This document shows, piece by piece, positions 11,407 through 25,730 of a stretch of 64,000 nucleotides of DNA; positions within the stretch are counted from its first letter, which is position 1; each line of letters begins with the position of its first letter. The notes under the pieces were generated by a model. The model was not told the origin of the DNA. It did not search any database and saw only the letters and a list, made by a program, of their open reading frames with translations. The position numbers and the translations under genes were made by a program. This DNA is from Panaeolus papilionaceus. Its lineage: Eukaryota > Basidiomycota > Agaricomycetes > Agaricales. The DNA is taken from assembly GCA_015501605.1 (NCBI GenBank), contig JADNRZ010000043.1, positions 62,001-126,000 of the forward strand. The letters run 5' to 3'.

Positions 11407-11748
11407 TGCGATTGGATTCTGAGTGGTTGTATCTAGCTCAGATACAATTCTATTTTGTATCGCTTCTCCCATGTGCGACATCGAGTCACCCTGCCCATTT
11501 TTTGTCTTTTTATTGGCTTATGATATGTTACTTTATGATTTGTCGTAATACAAGAATTCTTGCCCTCAATTTGGATTTCAATTATCATCAACCGCATGTT
11601 GCCGAACGAGTGTGCTTGTTTACTCAGCGTTCCACGTGCTCGCGTGTGTCATCCTGAGCACAACTTGGACAATGTGTGCTCATTCTCCCCGAATTTCTAA
11701 TACGCCGACCACAAAACTGGTCCCAGCACACATCCCGGAAACTATATA

Positions 11749-12677
11749 ATGTTGGGACGCTTGCGAAATATGCTTTCTCAGTCGTCTTCCACCATCAACC
11801 CAGCCAATTTTCGCGCTTCAATGTCGTCTGGTGAGTGCCTCGTCAGTGTTCTAGATGATGTGGTCGCTTTAAACATCTGAACATCTCTGACATATCTACC
11901 CTTGGAAAAATTAGCTGGATCGCCTCAAATCGCAACTTTCGCCTCAGGATGTTTCTGGGGCGTTGAGCATATCTTTCTCAAATACTTCCCACCGTCAGAG
12001 AACAAGGGCATTCTATCCACCAAAGTTGGTTACACTGGCGGCAAAGACGATGTCGCCAATCCTACCTATAGACAAGTCTGCAATGGTGATACGGGACATG
12101 CTGAGGCTGTGAGGATAGAATTTGATCCCAGCATCGTGTCATACAGTGAGCTCGTTGGTGCGTTCTCTTGTTATCTCTGAGATTTGTTGATATTAATATC
12201 TCTCTTGTTCTGGTAGAATTCTTTTATAGGACACACGATCCTACGACTGCCAATCGTCAAGGAGCTGATACTGGCACCCGTAAGTCCACTCTCTTATTGA
12301 CGTGGCTTCCATTTTCATCTCTTCTTCGACATCAACATCAACCATCACACAAATTGGGTGCTAATCACCATGTTTTATGCTTCACAGAATACCGCTCAGC
12401 GATCTTCACCCATTCCGAGGAACAAGCAGAGATAGCCAAGCGTGTCACCGAAGAAGTCCAAGCAAAGCATTTCACGCCGAAAGGTTCGTTTTCATCGTTC
12501 TCTAGCCTCACCATTTTACTTAATTTCTCCGTCTATTCCCGCTCCCTGACAGGTCAAAAAATAGTCACGGAAATCATTGGTGCCGGTCCATGGTGGGACG
12601 CGGAAGAATACCATCAGCTCTATCTCTTCAATAACCCGAGTGGATATCAGTGCCCAACACATCGTCTGCACTGGTAA
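11749..12677 (+). CDS. MXR1: Peptide methionine-S-sulfoxide reductase (MsrA)
   Basis: Reduces methionine-S-sulfoxide in proteins and free methionine, repairing oxidative damage. Exons 11749-11830, 11915-12157, 12217-12279, 12388-12483 and 12553-12677 give 202 residues. The catalytic motif GCFWG is intact (nucleophilic Cys40 with the longer start), followed by [28 protein letters not shown] and YHQLYL, all family hallmarks. The first exon encodes about 27 residues that are basic and hydroxylated, so a mitochondrial form from the first ATG and a cytosolic form from the downstream ATG (at 11821) are possible. All introns keep frame. The gene stands alone between a tRNA gene and the decarboxylase. 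Confidence 0.9.
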
Positions 12678-13297
12678 ATGAAATCCTTATCAGGTTCCGT
12701 GATCATTATCCAGAACCAGGTACACTTGGTGTATGGGAAGCAGGGCTTTAGATGGAGCATGGGTAGGGTGGATATTGCGTTGAGTCGCGTAAAAAGAAGT
12801 TTAATTTCGGGTTGTACTTGTACTTGTCGGTCTGCTTTCATTTTTCTGCTGCTCTATTTTTCTTTCGTCTTTTCTCAGTTTTCCGGCTGTTTTTTTTTTC
12901 TTCCGTCTTCGTTTCATGCATACCTGGATTTCATTTGTTGTGTATCATTATTGAATAAAAGCTGTACCATTTTTCTCTCAAACCCTTGCCACGTTTCTGA
13001 CATACCCCGGTTTTCCGGTGTTATGTTCTTTTAATTCTTCCATCCTCGACATTCATACTCCGATAGGCCTGCGTTGTGGTAGGATTGGAAGCGGAAACAC
13101 GCCAGATTTTACTGATTCCGACATTAATAACGCAGAGAAGCACATTTTCAATTGATTCCAGTCTATCACCACCCGATTTCTGATATCCCCTGTCTCCATA
13201 TTTGGTGAGTCCTATTTCGCGCGTCGCCATTATAAGCAGCTTGATCTTACAATACCCTACCCCCTACATAGATGCTGTAGAGTTCTAGATCCTAGAG

Positions 13298-16099
13298 ATG
13301 GCCGACAATTTTCTCTCTGCGTACTTCCTTGGGCCTAAAGCAGAAAACGTTCAGTTTTTGCAAGACGCCATTTCCGACCTCATGTCCAAAACACCGCATA
13401 GCAAGGATATCTGCGACAACAGTGCACACCACCTCAAACCCACTCCTCCAGCCAAAAAACTTGATTCACAAAGCTCATTGGAAAATTCACCCAGAGGCGC
13501 ACCATATTCACGAGACGACCTCCTCGCCCAACTTGACCAACTTCTCTCCGTCCTGCGGCAAGGAACGACCCCCTTCTTTTCTCCGTGGTATCAGGCCCAT
13601 ACTATCCCTGACCCTACGCTTGCTTCGTTCACAGGAGCCTTGGCAGGTTTGTTATGCGATGTCCAAGCTCGGGATGCTGGTATCCCCACGGGCTTATCTC
13701 GGGATGGGATCAGTCAGGATGGACCAGCTGTGTTTTTGGAGAATGAGATTGATGCTCAGCTTTGTCGGATGATGGGGCTTGAGTTGGGTGATCATTGTGA
13801 GGAGAGAGGTGGATGGGCGCATTTGACGAAGAGTGGAACGAGTGCGAATATGGAGGCTTTGTGGAGTGGTTAGTCGCCCTTCTTCTTCTTGTTGTTGTTG
13901 TTCCTGATCTCTACATGAAACTAAAATACCTTGTTATTTTCTTTTGATGATTTTAGCGCACGCAGTGAAAGCATACCCACTGTTACTGCAGCATCTCATC
14001 TCACCAGGCCAGGCGCTCTGCTTTCTCGCCTGTCGGCTCTACATCAACACTCCAAATCCGCCCAAACGCACCCTTCTAGCAGAGGCGGACCCATGGACGC
14101 TCGTCAACCTTCCTCACAGCGAAATACTCTCACTTCCTCGCAGACTTCAATCAGAATTCGGCGTCAACCCGAAGTATCTTGCCAGAATTATTGAAGAGGC
14201 CGGTCTGACGCCAGCTGAACTGTATGCGAAACATGGGTTCACCCCGAGGTGTGTTACACCAAGCACAGCGCATTATTCGTGGCCTAAGACTGCTTGTGAG
14301 CTGTTCACCTTCAGTCGTTGATGAAACAAAAGTAATACTCGTGTAGCCACGCTCGGTTTCGGCTCTAACGCTCTCATCCCCGTCCCCGTGGGTGAATTTG
14401 GACGAATGCGCATGGACGCACTCAAAGATGTGCTCGAACAACGCCTGGAGATGCGTCAGCCTGTGTTTGCGGTGATACTGATGGTTGGGGCTACCCCTGA
14501 AGGAGCCGTTGATTGTATTGATGAGGTACTGGAGATGAGAGAGAGGTTTTATGAGAGGGGGATGTGGTTCGTAGTTCATGTTGGTATGTCTGGGTATTTT
14601 TCGTCGTGGTTCGGTGATGCACTGAACTGAACGTTTCGTGATCAGACGCAGCCTATGGGGGGTATTTCGCCTCCATGGTTCGGGCACCCTCCGACATTGA
14701 ACGCTTAGGAAGTCGGCCCAAGCCAGATATTGGGGATCTTCGTCCTCTCGTTGTGAGGCGTCATACGTTGGTGCAATTAGCGCGCATGAAGGACGTGGAT
14801 TCTATTACGGTTGATCCACATAAGAGTGGTTATTGCCCGTACCCTTCTGGTGGAATTGTACGTGTTTTCCCTTGGCAAAGACGGCGCTTATTGATGGTCG
14901 TTTAAAATTAGGTTCATAAAGATGCGCGTATTAGGTCGCTTCTAAGACCGTTGTTGGGCGGGAGGGATTTTACAGAGCCGTATGTGCTTTCAGTTGTGCT
15001 TTTGGTCTGATGATTCGAGTTATTGATGTGCCTTCATAGCGCATCAATGACCTCACTCGCGTCAGTGTTTCTTTCGCATAGAGTACTGGGATTGCATAAT
15101 GAAGGTCATGGGTACTTGTTAAACGACATATGCTGGACTAGTGCTAGGGTTCGTTCTTCAATATTTCTACCCACTTCCGAGTCGTGATGCTAATCAATTC
15201 TGACCCGATGACAGAGTTCGGCGTACCTACATACCCTGTCATCGTCCAATTCATCATTCAGGATTGTTCCGTTCTCTCTCCTTCCCTCAGACCTCGCTCA
15301 AACCCAGAAATCGACAAGAGAGGACGACCTTAAATTTATTCGCGCGCACATCGTGGGACGCACAACTGAAGAATTGACCTCTGATTGTGATCTCAGAAAA
15401 TTTGAAATGCTCTCGTCCCTGGGAGGCGACCTCCCTATCAACGTGTTTGCTTGCAACATTTTCATTCCAGAATCACCTCACTCTTTCAATTCGTCGATAA
15501 AATCACTCAAAATCGACGAGATCAACGGGAAGGCTACAGTATCAAGAGCACTTAATCGAAGCACTGCGATAGCGAATAAACTGAACAGAAGGGTATACGA
15601 ACGGTTCTCGATGACTTCGACGGAGACGAAGGTGGACGATGTACCCCTATTTCTCACGTCTACGATGTTCAAGGCTGAGGATTACGGTGACGCGTTGAGA
15701 GGGTTCAAGGAGAGGTTGGGGTTATGTGATGACTATGACGATGTGAATGACGAGAAGAAGGCTGCAGGAGAGACCCTGGTTGTGTTGCGTCAGTCGGTGA
15801 TGTCGCCTTTCCTGAGGGATGAAGAGGTAATGAAGAAATGTTTCGAGGGGCTTGTGGAGGTCGTTAGTGAAGAAGCGGAGAAGCTTGTACAGGAAATCGA
15901 GGACGAGACGATGAAAGGGAGTGGGTCAGACTCTGAGACGGTTGTTGAAGAGGGCCTGGAAGAGGATAGCGTGAAGGAGATAGATAAAATGGGGGATCAG
16001 GAATTGAATTGGAAATGGGTGGTTAAGGATTGGTCTGGTCTCGGATATCGAGTTATGACTACTTTGTACGAATGGTGCACGATCGCGTATGGGTTATAA
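13298..16099 (+). CDS. Group II PLP-dependent decarboxylase (tyrosine/glutamate decarboxylase-like)
   Basis: Pyridoxal-phosphate enzyme that removes the alpha-carboxyl of an amino acid. Seven exons: 13298-13868, 13957-14295, 14347-14583, 14646-14857, 14912-14979, 15040-15148 and 15215-16099, about 806 residues. Landmarks are a substrate-loop region (TTPFFSPWYQAHTIPDPTLASF), SGTSANMEALW, CVTPSTAHYSWPKTA, HVDAAYGGYF (cofactor Asp) and VDPHKSGYCPYPSGG, in which the Lys (about residue 442) should form the internal aldimine. The DPHKxGYxPYP form recalls the long tyrosine-decarboxylase type rather than classical GAD. The C-terminal 130 residues are acidic and low in complexity and could be mis-modelled. 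Substrate is not determined by sequence. No transporter or tailoring genes adjoin it. Confidence 0.85.
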
Positions 16100-17865
16100 T
16101 GTTCATTTTCCGACTACGGTGACCCCTATCTGCCCATGGATTCAAACAAAAAGTGTCATTTAAATTGGAAGCACTACGTCTCTTCACTGTGCACATGGGG
16201 AGCCGCTGCTCTCGGCCCCATAGACTTGCGCGTGGTCGATGCTGCCCTGTGGTCTATTCTTAGAACTGGCATGTTCCGAGAGATTAGGCGAGGAAGGTTG
16301 GGCGGCCGTTGGTCTTCCCCAGTCTCTCCACAGTTCAATTGAATTCCATGTACAACGGCTTTCGTCATCGCAGTTCTTCGTTATTCTAGATGCTACCATC
16401 GTACTATTTAGTGTCCTAAGGTCTCCGAAAATGTGGATATTCCTCGCAGCAATTGCCGTTATTATTCCATTTTTCCGTTCAGCCTTTGTGTATAAGTTCT
16501 AACTTGGAGGAGCCAACGAGGCAGTATTATTTGAATCTGATGGGATTCGAGCTAAGAGCGCTCGTACATTCTAAATATAAGTAATTTGGGTTCGATGAGC
16601 CCACAACTCGTTTGCGGGAAACATGCTGAATCCTGTTTATCTGGTAAATCATTTTACCTCGAAGTTGCAGAAAGAGTTGCATTTATCCGGGTATTTATGT
16701 GCTTGGCGGATGGCGATGAGTGTAAAGAACGTTTGAAAATTCAAATGTTCTACCCTTGATGCAGTGAAACGAGGATGAATAGATACCATAGAAATGTTCC
16801 GAATTATAAAGAACATTTCATCCTTGAATGACCTGTAGCATGACATGAGCTTCTAAGCTTCTCGAAGGCGATACTAAACTCTGGGTCCCATTAGATCTGA
16901 ATCGACATTCTATTGGTCGTGGCAATGCTGACGAAATATCCATCGCATGTGCTGACATGTTTCGATTGGGGCAACCGGAGTGTTCATGAGCAGGGGAGCA
17001 TCCAAGTCGCCTGCTGCTGATTAGGATGCCGACGTTTATCCATCTCTGTTAGGAGTTCGTTTCAGTGAGAAATACTTGGCGAGAAAGGCGTGTACTCCAA
17101 CCTATTTGTGAAGCTGTTACAGTGTTGGGCTTCGTGAACCGATGAACGGCAGATTGCACACGCATGAGTGAATGATCAAACTTAGTGTAGTGACCCCTAT
17201 TGGGATCCTGGAGACGCATAACTTCTTGTATTGATTGTTATTCGTTAGTTAACTTTCTATTAAAGTGATTGACCCCAAACTGTGAATGAAAGGGTTCCAG
17301 TATATCCTCGAGTTTCGACAGAAGGACTCGATGCGGAAGCTATGTATGAGGTCAGCCTTGTGGATTGACGCCGAAGATATAGATAGATAGGCGATAGACT
17401 ATACTCAAACGCACACTAACGGATGTGTGAGTAAGTGAGTGTGTGGAGAAGACACGATTTTTTATCTTGAATGGAAGACGCAGGAAGGATGCATAAACAG
17501 GCTGTCTGCGTAATTACGGGAAACGTTGTCCGATGGGCGGGCACCAGATCAGCATTGCATTGCACCACTGTCGAGCGGATGACGAATTTTGGGTATGTAG
17601 GCGAGGCTTTCGTTGTCATTGAAAGTACGAGCTCGGGTAAAATAAACACCAAAACTGTTTGAGGATTAAATTCGTGAGAGATACCAGTGACAAAGCACGC
17701 GTTCTGGTCATCGAAACATGGAGAAAGACAGAAACTGGAGATTAAAATAGAACAAAGAGAGCCATCAGTGAAATTATTTCGCCGAGTCGGTCATATGGGC
17801 TGGCATCGTTGAAAGTACTATCGTCGAAGGTGTTCTGTACATCCGAACATGTTCAGCGGGTTGCG
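16100..17865. other. Spacer, no gene recognised
   Basis: Only short open frames (under 90 codons) without domain signatures. The segment holds the 3' region of the decarboxylase and the upstream region of the xylanase. No inverted-repeat element was seen. Confidence 0.5.
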
Positions 17866-18641
<776 letters not shown>

Positions 18642-19785
18642 ATGACGGTGAGGGTTTTAGCATCCATTCGCACAGTTCCACAATACTGACTTTCGCGCTC
18701 TAGAACGAACTAGAGGAGATCAATTTAGCTAGATGTTTAGTTTCGATCGAGTTGAATTGTCTATATTGCTTGAAATGATATAAATGTCATTCTTCTGTAC
18801 AATTGGTACTCTCGTGTTAGACTTTCGCTTCCTGAGCTGGCTCTCCTTCGGTTGTGAGATAATTCGCGCTCGTCAGATACTTATGACCACAATGATTTTT
18901 GAACGTTTTTGTCCTTTCCTTCGAGAACTCCTTTTATAAATCATGAAGCCCTTAGCGGTGCCTGAAGCTCTCAGAAATGTGAGCGTTTACGAGGCTTGCG
19001 AAGTAACCGAGTTCTTTTGATTACGAGGCTTACGAAGTAACCGAGTTCTTATGATCCGACTGTCAAATCTGGAGGGGGGTGGTGGTTGGGCCTGCTCGGA
19101 TGCCCATTTGGCAATTTTTATGGACCTCTACTTCATCTTTTTGTGTAGAGTTCGCCTCCCTTGCTGCTTTCGTATATCTCTTTCATGGTTTTGACCTCTT
19201 CGTGTTGTCATTATTTTTCTACTCGAACATATTTTTATTTTCGTCCAATTTTCCTGAAGTTTTAGGCCCATGTTGACTGCTCATCTTGTGAAGAAATAAT
19301 CATGAGCTGGTCGTAGATCGCTGAATTTTGTGTCAAATTTATTGTGATTCGGAGTTGCTCAAAGGTGAATCAACATTGAGGTAATTAATCATTTTGTCTA
19401 CCTATACACCTATTGAAAAACAGGTAATCCTCGTCTGCCGTGCCGCAAGCAGCGGCCTTCTAACACTAAGTTCAACCGTTATGGATAGGGGTTAAGTGGA
19501 CCGCTCTCCGTCTGACACGTGAGTTGCCTTTCTGGGTTAGGCACCTGGACAAGGCCAGACTCGGCCTCTGGTTGAACGTTGAACGTTGAACATTTACCTC
19601 GTCGAGTCGGACGTCGACAGTCTAACGCTAGATTAAATTTCCAATGCTTGGAGCATGTTATTCAGACCTGTTAGTCTATCTTCATTGACAGATAATAATG
19701 GGGCCCGCTAATGTGAGTTTATCAGCAGCATTTCTCATGATGACGCAGGTTCCACTTACCACAATGACGATCAGGTGGACCCATT
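18642..19785. other. Spacer with a 34-bp tandem duplication
   Basis: The 3' region of the xylanase and the promoter side of the acyl-CoA synthetase. No gene recognised. Contains the duplication listed at 18987-19054 and a small GTTGAAC iteration near 19575. Confidence 0.5.
18987..19054. repeat. 34-bp unit repeated twice in tandem
   Basis: Two head-to-tail copies (18987-19020, 19021-19054) starting TTACGAGGCTT and ending GAGTTCTT plus a variable base and TGA. They differ at two positions. Function unknown; probably a local slippage duplication. Confidence 0.85.
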
Positions 19786-19793
19786 TATATATA
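19786..19793 (+). promoter_or_regulatory. TATA-like box of the acyl-CoA synthetase gene
   Basis: TATATATA (in CCATTTATATATAACC) ends 46 nt before the start at 19840. An upstream ATG at 19811 opens a 12-codon frame that overlaps the main start. Whether it is transcribed depends on the true start site. Confidence 0.5.
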
Positions 19794-19839
19794 ACCTACA
19801 AGACGGCTCCATGAAACATTCACATTCACATACCCCATC

Positions 19840-22201
19840 ATGGTTTTGAAGAATCTACGATCAGCTAATTTTTTCAAGGAAGGTTCCGTTGAGGTTGCAC
19901 CTCCTGAACGACCAGGAGAGAGCGGGATTCGCCGACTTGCGATTAGGAAGGACGCTCTGGTGACTTGCCCTGCGGAAGGCGTGGATACTATACCCGATAT
20001 TATCGACCATTCAGCTCGAGTTCATGGAAATCGCGCAGCGCTGGCTTGGAGAGATGTCGTCAACGTTCACGAGGAGAAGAAGGAGATCAAGAAGATGGTA
20101 GATGGCAAGGAGACGACGGAAACGAAAACCTGGAAATATTTCGAGCTGAGCGACTATAAATCCATGGATTACCGTCAACTTCAGGAGGCTATCAGCGAGG
20201 TTGCTCGTGCTTTTGTTCATCTCGGCATCAACGTTGGAGATGTAGTTGATATTTTCGCAGAAACGAGGTGAGTATTTCTTCGTTATTGTTGAGCCAACGA
20301 GAACTCATGGACCTTAAATGTAGTGCCAACTGGCAGATCATCTCTCATGCATGCGCCCTCATTTCTACCACCATCGCTACCGCCTATGAAACTCTTGGGG
20401 CTAGCGGGCTCACCCACTCTCTCAACGAGCCCAAATGTGTCGCCATTTTCACCAATGAAACACTCCTCCCCATGCTAGTTGATGTTCTTCCCAAAACCCC
20501 CTCCGTCCAGTACATCTTTTATGACGGAAAACCCAAAGAAATTCTGGACAAAATCCGAGGTCTACGCAAAGACAAACCTTTCAAATTGTTCCACATCGAC
20601 GAGCTACGCTCTGTCGGTCGTGAACTTCCCATGTCCACTCTTCAAACACGTCGCCCTGAAAGGGACACCCTAGCTTGCATCATGTACACCTCTGGATCCA
20701 CCGGCGCCCCCAAAGGTGTCTGCATCTCCCATGGAAACATGGTGGCCACCGTTGGAGCTGTTAACACCGTTTTCGGGCCACATCTTCCAGCTGGGGACCG
20801 CTATATCGCCTACCTGCCCCTAGCGCACGTTTTGGAGTATATGGTGGAGCTCTGCGCCATTTTCGTTGGCATCACTTGTGGCTACGCTAGGTCCAAAACA
20901 TTGACTGATGCTAGCGTCAGGAATTGTAAAGGCGACCTCAGTGCATGGAAGCCTAATGTGATGTTTGGTGTGCCAGCTGTGTACGAGACCATCAAGAAGG
21001 GCGTGATGCAGAAGATTAACAAGTCTGGATTTGTGACGAGGACAGCTTTCAATGCTGCGTTCCAGGCTAAGCGATACGCTGCCCCTTGGGTTCCAGGCTT
21101 GTCTACGGCCCTGGACACGATGGTGTTCAAGCCTCTCCATGATGCTGTTGGTGGAGAGATTACGTTTGCGGTTAATGGAGGCGCAGCGATTAGCGAGGAA
21201 ACGCAGGATTTCTTCAATACTGCTGTCATGACGTTGACTCAAGGTGAATTCATTGCTCCTGCGTACCTAAAGATTTTATTAATCTGCATTCTTACACTAG
21301 GTTATGGTCTAACGGAATCATGCGGCATGTGTGCATTCCTCCCCCCGGAACTTCTCCGCAGCGGCGTCGTCGGTATCCCAGCACCTTCAGTTGAGATCAA
21401 GCTCCTTGACTGTCCCGACCTTGGGTACTTCTCGTCCACGGAATCGGAGGGTCAATCTGGGAGTAGTGGCAATGGGGCGTCAACGTCCAGCAAGACGCAG
21501 CTCCCACAAGGCGAGATCTGTATTCGTGGGCCGTCTGTTACCAAAGGGTACTTCAATCGCCCTGACTTGAACGACGACGAGAATGTGTTTACAAAGGATG
21601 GATGGTTCAGGACGGGAGATATTGGCCAGTGGAATGAGGATGGGACGTTGAGTGTTATTGATAGGTTGAAGAATATCGTCAAGCTGCAGGGAGGGGAGGT
21701 ATGTTGGTTTCGTGACGTCATTCTTTCATTGACTGATTTCTTTCCTTCACTTTCATCTAGTACATCGCCCTGGAACGTCTTGAGTCAGTCTACAAATCCT
21801 GCTCACTCGTCGCCAACCTCTGCGTCCACGCCGAGCCCGACATGTCACAGCCCCTCGCCATCATATATCCACACGAAGGCAACCTCCGCAAAGCTCTCTC
21901 TTCATCATCTGACCTGGAGCACCTGTGCAAGGACCCAAGGCGAAAGACGCGATTTTAAAGGAGTGCAATGCCCTGGCGAAGAAGAATGGGTTTGCGAGGA
22001 TGGAGATGCTGAAGGGTGTGGTGTTGTGCGCGGAAGAGTGGACTGCGTCCAATGGGTTGTTGACGGCTGCGCAGAAGTTGAATAGGGGAAAGTTGGCTGA
22101 GATGTTTAAGGATGATATTAAGGTGGGTTCCAGCTTGTTTTTTTGTTTGAATTGGGAACTAATGTTGGTTGGTTTTGGTGTTGTAGAAAATGAAGGATTG
22201 A
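19840..22201 (+). CDS. Long-chain acyl-CoA synthetase (FAA-like) with a frameshift
   Basis: Activates long-chain fatty acids to acyl-CoA through an acyl-adenylate, feeding lipid synthesis and beta-oxidation. Exons 19840-20267, 20324-21243, 21301-21698, 21761-22122 and 22187-22201. The AMP-binding signature MYTSGSTGAPKGV lies near residue 260, followed by YGLTESCG, GWFRTGDIG and DRLKNIVKLQGGEY, a normal full-length arrangement. In exon 4 the frame breaks at a CCC run near 21935. As read, translation stops at 21958 (647 residues). One more base would continue into the expected tail (EEWTASNGLLTAAQKLNRGKLAEMF) and the last small exon. The tail is well conserved, so a sequencing or assembly error is more likely than decay, but a real truncation removing the C-terminal lid cannot be excluded. 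Confidence 0.85.
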
Positions 22202-22460
22202 GAGCTTGTTTGGGTTTTATCTATTACAGTGCTCGTGTCGCGATCTGGACTTATCGGACCTTAGTTTTCATTCTTTGTTTTCATTGTATTTTCGCTACGT
22301 AATACCTAATTTTCTTTTTATCTGAACTAGACTGGGATCATACCTGATGGGATAGTGGCTACATTGTATGGTTTTCTTTGGACGTCATCTGGGTCGTGCG
22401 ACCACGCACGTATTTTTGTCTACCTGTGAGAGACTCTGACCCGTACGACCATCTCACACT

Positions 22461-23987
22461 ATGGGGGAAACAGCTCAACCAAATCTTCCACTTGAGATCA
22501 TTGAACGCATTGTCAAAGATTTCAATGACATCGACGACAACGCGGGAAGGTCTCCAAATCGACGACTTGCAATTACGACTCTTGCGCAGGTTTCAGTTGT
22601 GTTTTCCTGTATATGTCGACCATACATTTGGAGGAGATTGTCATTTGGCATGTCAGGGAGGCACCGTCGGGACCGTCTACTTCAATTGGTCGAAATCTTC
22701 CAGGAAACACCGATGCTAACCAATCTTGTTCGCAACTTGGACATTGATGTTGGGCTCTCAGAGTGCCCCCATGATGATTCGTGGCTCAACTTCTTTATAT
22801 CCAAGGGCGACCTGGCGCAGATAGAGTGCATGTTATCTTCCATTCCTAATCTCCTCACTTTGTCCATCTGCGGTAACGGAAGCAAGTCAAGGTATGCACT
22901 CGTGGACGAGGAGTCCTTCTGCTGCAATGTTCTGCAATCCTTATTCCTGAAGGGAACACTGGAGCGTGTCGACATCTATATATATCCCACTTCTCTCCCA
23001 ACTGCAGCTATCCTCTCTTGTCCCTCGCTACGCACGTTAGGAATAACTTTTGCACCCACCCAATGGGCGGATTTGACGCACTCCCATATATCGAATCTCA
23101 CCTACTTGGTCATCAGCACCACTTACTATACGGATTTTGACCTGCGAATACTCGATCATTGCCCTCGACTCAGGGTGCTGGAATTGATGAAAACATGGAT
23201 GCTTGCTGCGTCATTTCCCACCACGCCAGCCCTTCTACCTTCATTCAATCTGGAACGACTTTGGGTCCACGTTGTCTCCGTAGCCGACAATACTTTGGCC
23301 GTTCTTGTGGACTACTACTGCTCTAGAGCGCGCTCAATTGGTGTTGAGCCCTTTCAAAACATGGAAACCCTTGGCGTGACTATAATGAGCGTCGATAACC
23401 TCGCACCCATTCAAGAAATTCTCAAGCAGGCGAAATTACTCAAATCGCTAACCATCGAGAGTACGTCACTTTCTTCATGGCGAACCCTATGATCCATCTT
23501 TTCTCTGACATTACAACATACAGTCGATCCTGAGGTTTCTTACACAATCCCTGTGCCTTCCTCCTTAAACCTTGGAGAATTAATTCGCCACACGCATCAG
23601 TCATTGACATGGCTCACTTTGACGCTCTTCGCAGACCCCAATACCCAGAAAACCGTACTGGATGATATCGTTTCCTTATTCACCACTATCTCAGGATACA
23701 ACATTTTACAATATCTGAATTTAGAGATGCACCTGAGATTCCTTTGGGCTCTTCCACAGACGTTGAAGGACGACCTCATACCGTTGGATCGCCTCCTGGC
23801 ATCTCGTAATGGATATCCTGAATTGAAAGAGGTGGAGATAGGATTCGCGGTTTTTCGAGGCCAATCATGGTCGGTACAGGGGGATGATGATGCAGAAAAT
23901 GCAATTCTGAGGGGTTTGCTAGATGAATCTATGCTTCGCCTGCGCGAAAGAGAGGAGGTAGAATTCAAATTATGGAGTGTGCTTTGA
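22461..23987 (+). CDS. F-box protein, family 1, two exons
   Basis: Exons 22461-23460 and 23524-23987 give 487 residues. F-box at residues 8-60 (LPLEIIERIVKDF ... TLAQVSVVFSCICRPYIWRRL), then LRR-like repeats (SLRTLGITFAPTQW, LDHCPRLRVLELM). The phase-1 intron follows SLTIE, at the family's conserved site. It is the tandem sister of the next gene: both share the AILSCPSLRTL / TVLSCPSLDTL region and the final GYPELKEVEIGFAVFR / AYPSLKEVDLGYEVFR block. Probable SCF adaptor; substrate unknown. Confidence 0.85.
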
Positions 23988-24196
23988 CTAGATCAACTCA
24001 GCTAGACTTGACTTCTGATATACCTATTCTCGTATTGCCGGATACTAAGTAGTATTTACCAAATTCTAGACAGACCAACTGCCTAGGAAAAATATCTTCC
24101 GATTCGGAATTTCAGGCGGAGAATCAACCTAAATAGCTTTCATCGATAAAGTCAAAGGGAAATCGTGATCTCCAGCCACAACTTAAGGGACCAGAC

Positions 24197-25730
24197 ATGG
24201 CAGCCCAACCCAATCTGCCCGTCGAACTTATCGAACATATCGTTAAGGAGCTCAGCGATGTCGGAGACTACCTTTTATCAAGCCCGAGCCGGCTGTGCAC
24301 CCTCACCACTCTTGCGCGGGTCTCGCTGGTGTTTTCAGTTATATGTCGCCCATACATCTTCAAGATGTTGTTGGGCGGAGTGTCGGGAAAATCCAAGTAC
24401 CGCCTGCTTCTCCTGGTTGAAAGGCTTCAGGAAAATCCGGCTCTTATGATTCATGCGCGGACCCTAAGGATCAATCTAGGGATTGGAGACCAACTTACTT
24501 TTTCAGTGACACCAGTGTCTATTATGTCCAAGGTCGAAACGGACCGCGTTCAAGCCATATTACCCTGCCTCCCGAAACTCCAAAGTCTAGAGTTTTATCG
24601 TTACCCAAACCGCTCGAGCAACTCATCGACAAGCTTTGAGCACGAAGATACTTTTCAGGCGAACCTCTCGCTATCCTTGCTTTCGAAGGGGACCTTGAAA
24701 TCCATATCCGTTAACGGTTATCCAAATTCACTCCCGATCTCCACTGTACTCTCTTGCCCTTCCCTTGACACATTATTTATTTCCGTCCCTCCTTCGCAAT
24801 GGACTGATTTATCGCAATCACCACTCTCATCCATCACACATTTGACCTTTGACCATGCATTCAACGAGGACTTTGACCTCACGATATTAGATTATTTCCC
24901 TCAACTTGAAAGCTTGGAGTTCGCTGATGGATCAGTTATTCCTTCATCGTCACCTCACAACGACCAACACCATTTACCATCGTTCAATTTGAAACATCTT
25001 CGATTTTGCCTCGAGTATGGCGGGTCATCAGATGCGCCTTTGGCCCCCTTCGTCGACTATTACCTGTCCAGAGCGTCTTCGACAGGGGGTAGACCCTTCC
25101 AGAAACTAAAAGAGCTCTACGTTACGGTTATGAACATCGTTGAATGTAACTCTGCACGTGCGATGCTTGAGCACGCAACCTCCCTAGATTCCTTAAACAT
25201 CGATCGTGCGTCGTTTCTTGTCCTTGTAATATTTTCGATTCATATAATATAGATAAAATTCAGTTTCCACAGTGAACGCTCGCGTCCTCCTTTTACCATC
25301 TTTCTTGGACCTCGGCGGATTAACCCAACGCACTTTTCACTCTCTGACATGTCTCTTTTTGAGTCTAATGGCTCATGACGACACTCATCAAACTGTCCTT
25401 GGTGACTTATTATCCAACCTTTTCGTCATATCGGAGCGCAACAGTTTAAAATCCTTCGGCTTTTGGATGTATTTGTCAGACGTTCCGGGCGTTCCGATGA
25501 CCCTGGCAAATGATATTCTACCGCTGAGTCGCCTTCTCGCATCTCCGAGTGCATACCCTTCTTTGAAGGAGGTCGATTTGGGTTACGAAGTATTCCGAAA
25601 TTATCAGAGGGGTACTCCTAAAATGGAGATGCAGAAGGAACAGGACACTCTGCGCGCCCTGCTAGTTGAAGGGATACGGGACCTGCGAGAAAGGGGTGTA
25701 AAGGTTGATCTATTTGCGAACATTTCCTGA
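24197..25730 (+). CDS. F-box protein, family 1, two exons
   Basis: Exons 24197-25205 and 25273-25730 give 488 residues. F-box NLPVELIEHIVKEL ... TLARVSLVFSVICRPYIFKML. Same strand, 210 bp behind its close paralog at 22461-23987, with the same exon plan (phase-1 intron after SLNID), so it arose by tandem duplication. The two differ most in the middle, LRR-like part, which fits diversification of the binding surface. Confidence 0.85.

Noticed and set aside
19811..19849. Twelve-codon upstream open frame overlapping the acyl-CoA synthetase start
   Set aside because: Lies only about 20 nt behind the TATA-like box, so it may not be in the mRNA; not enough to claim translational control.
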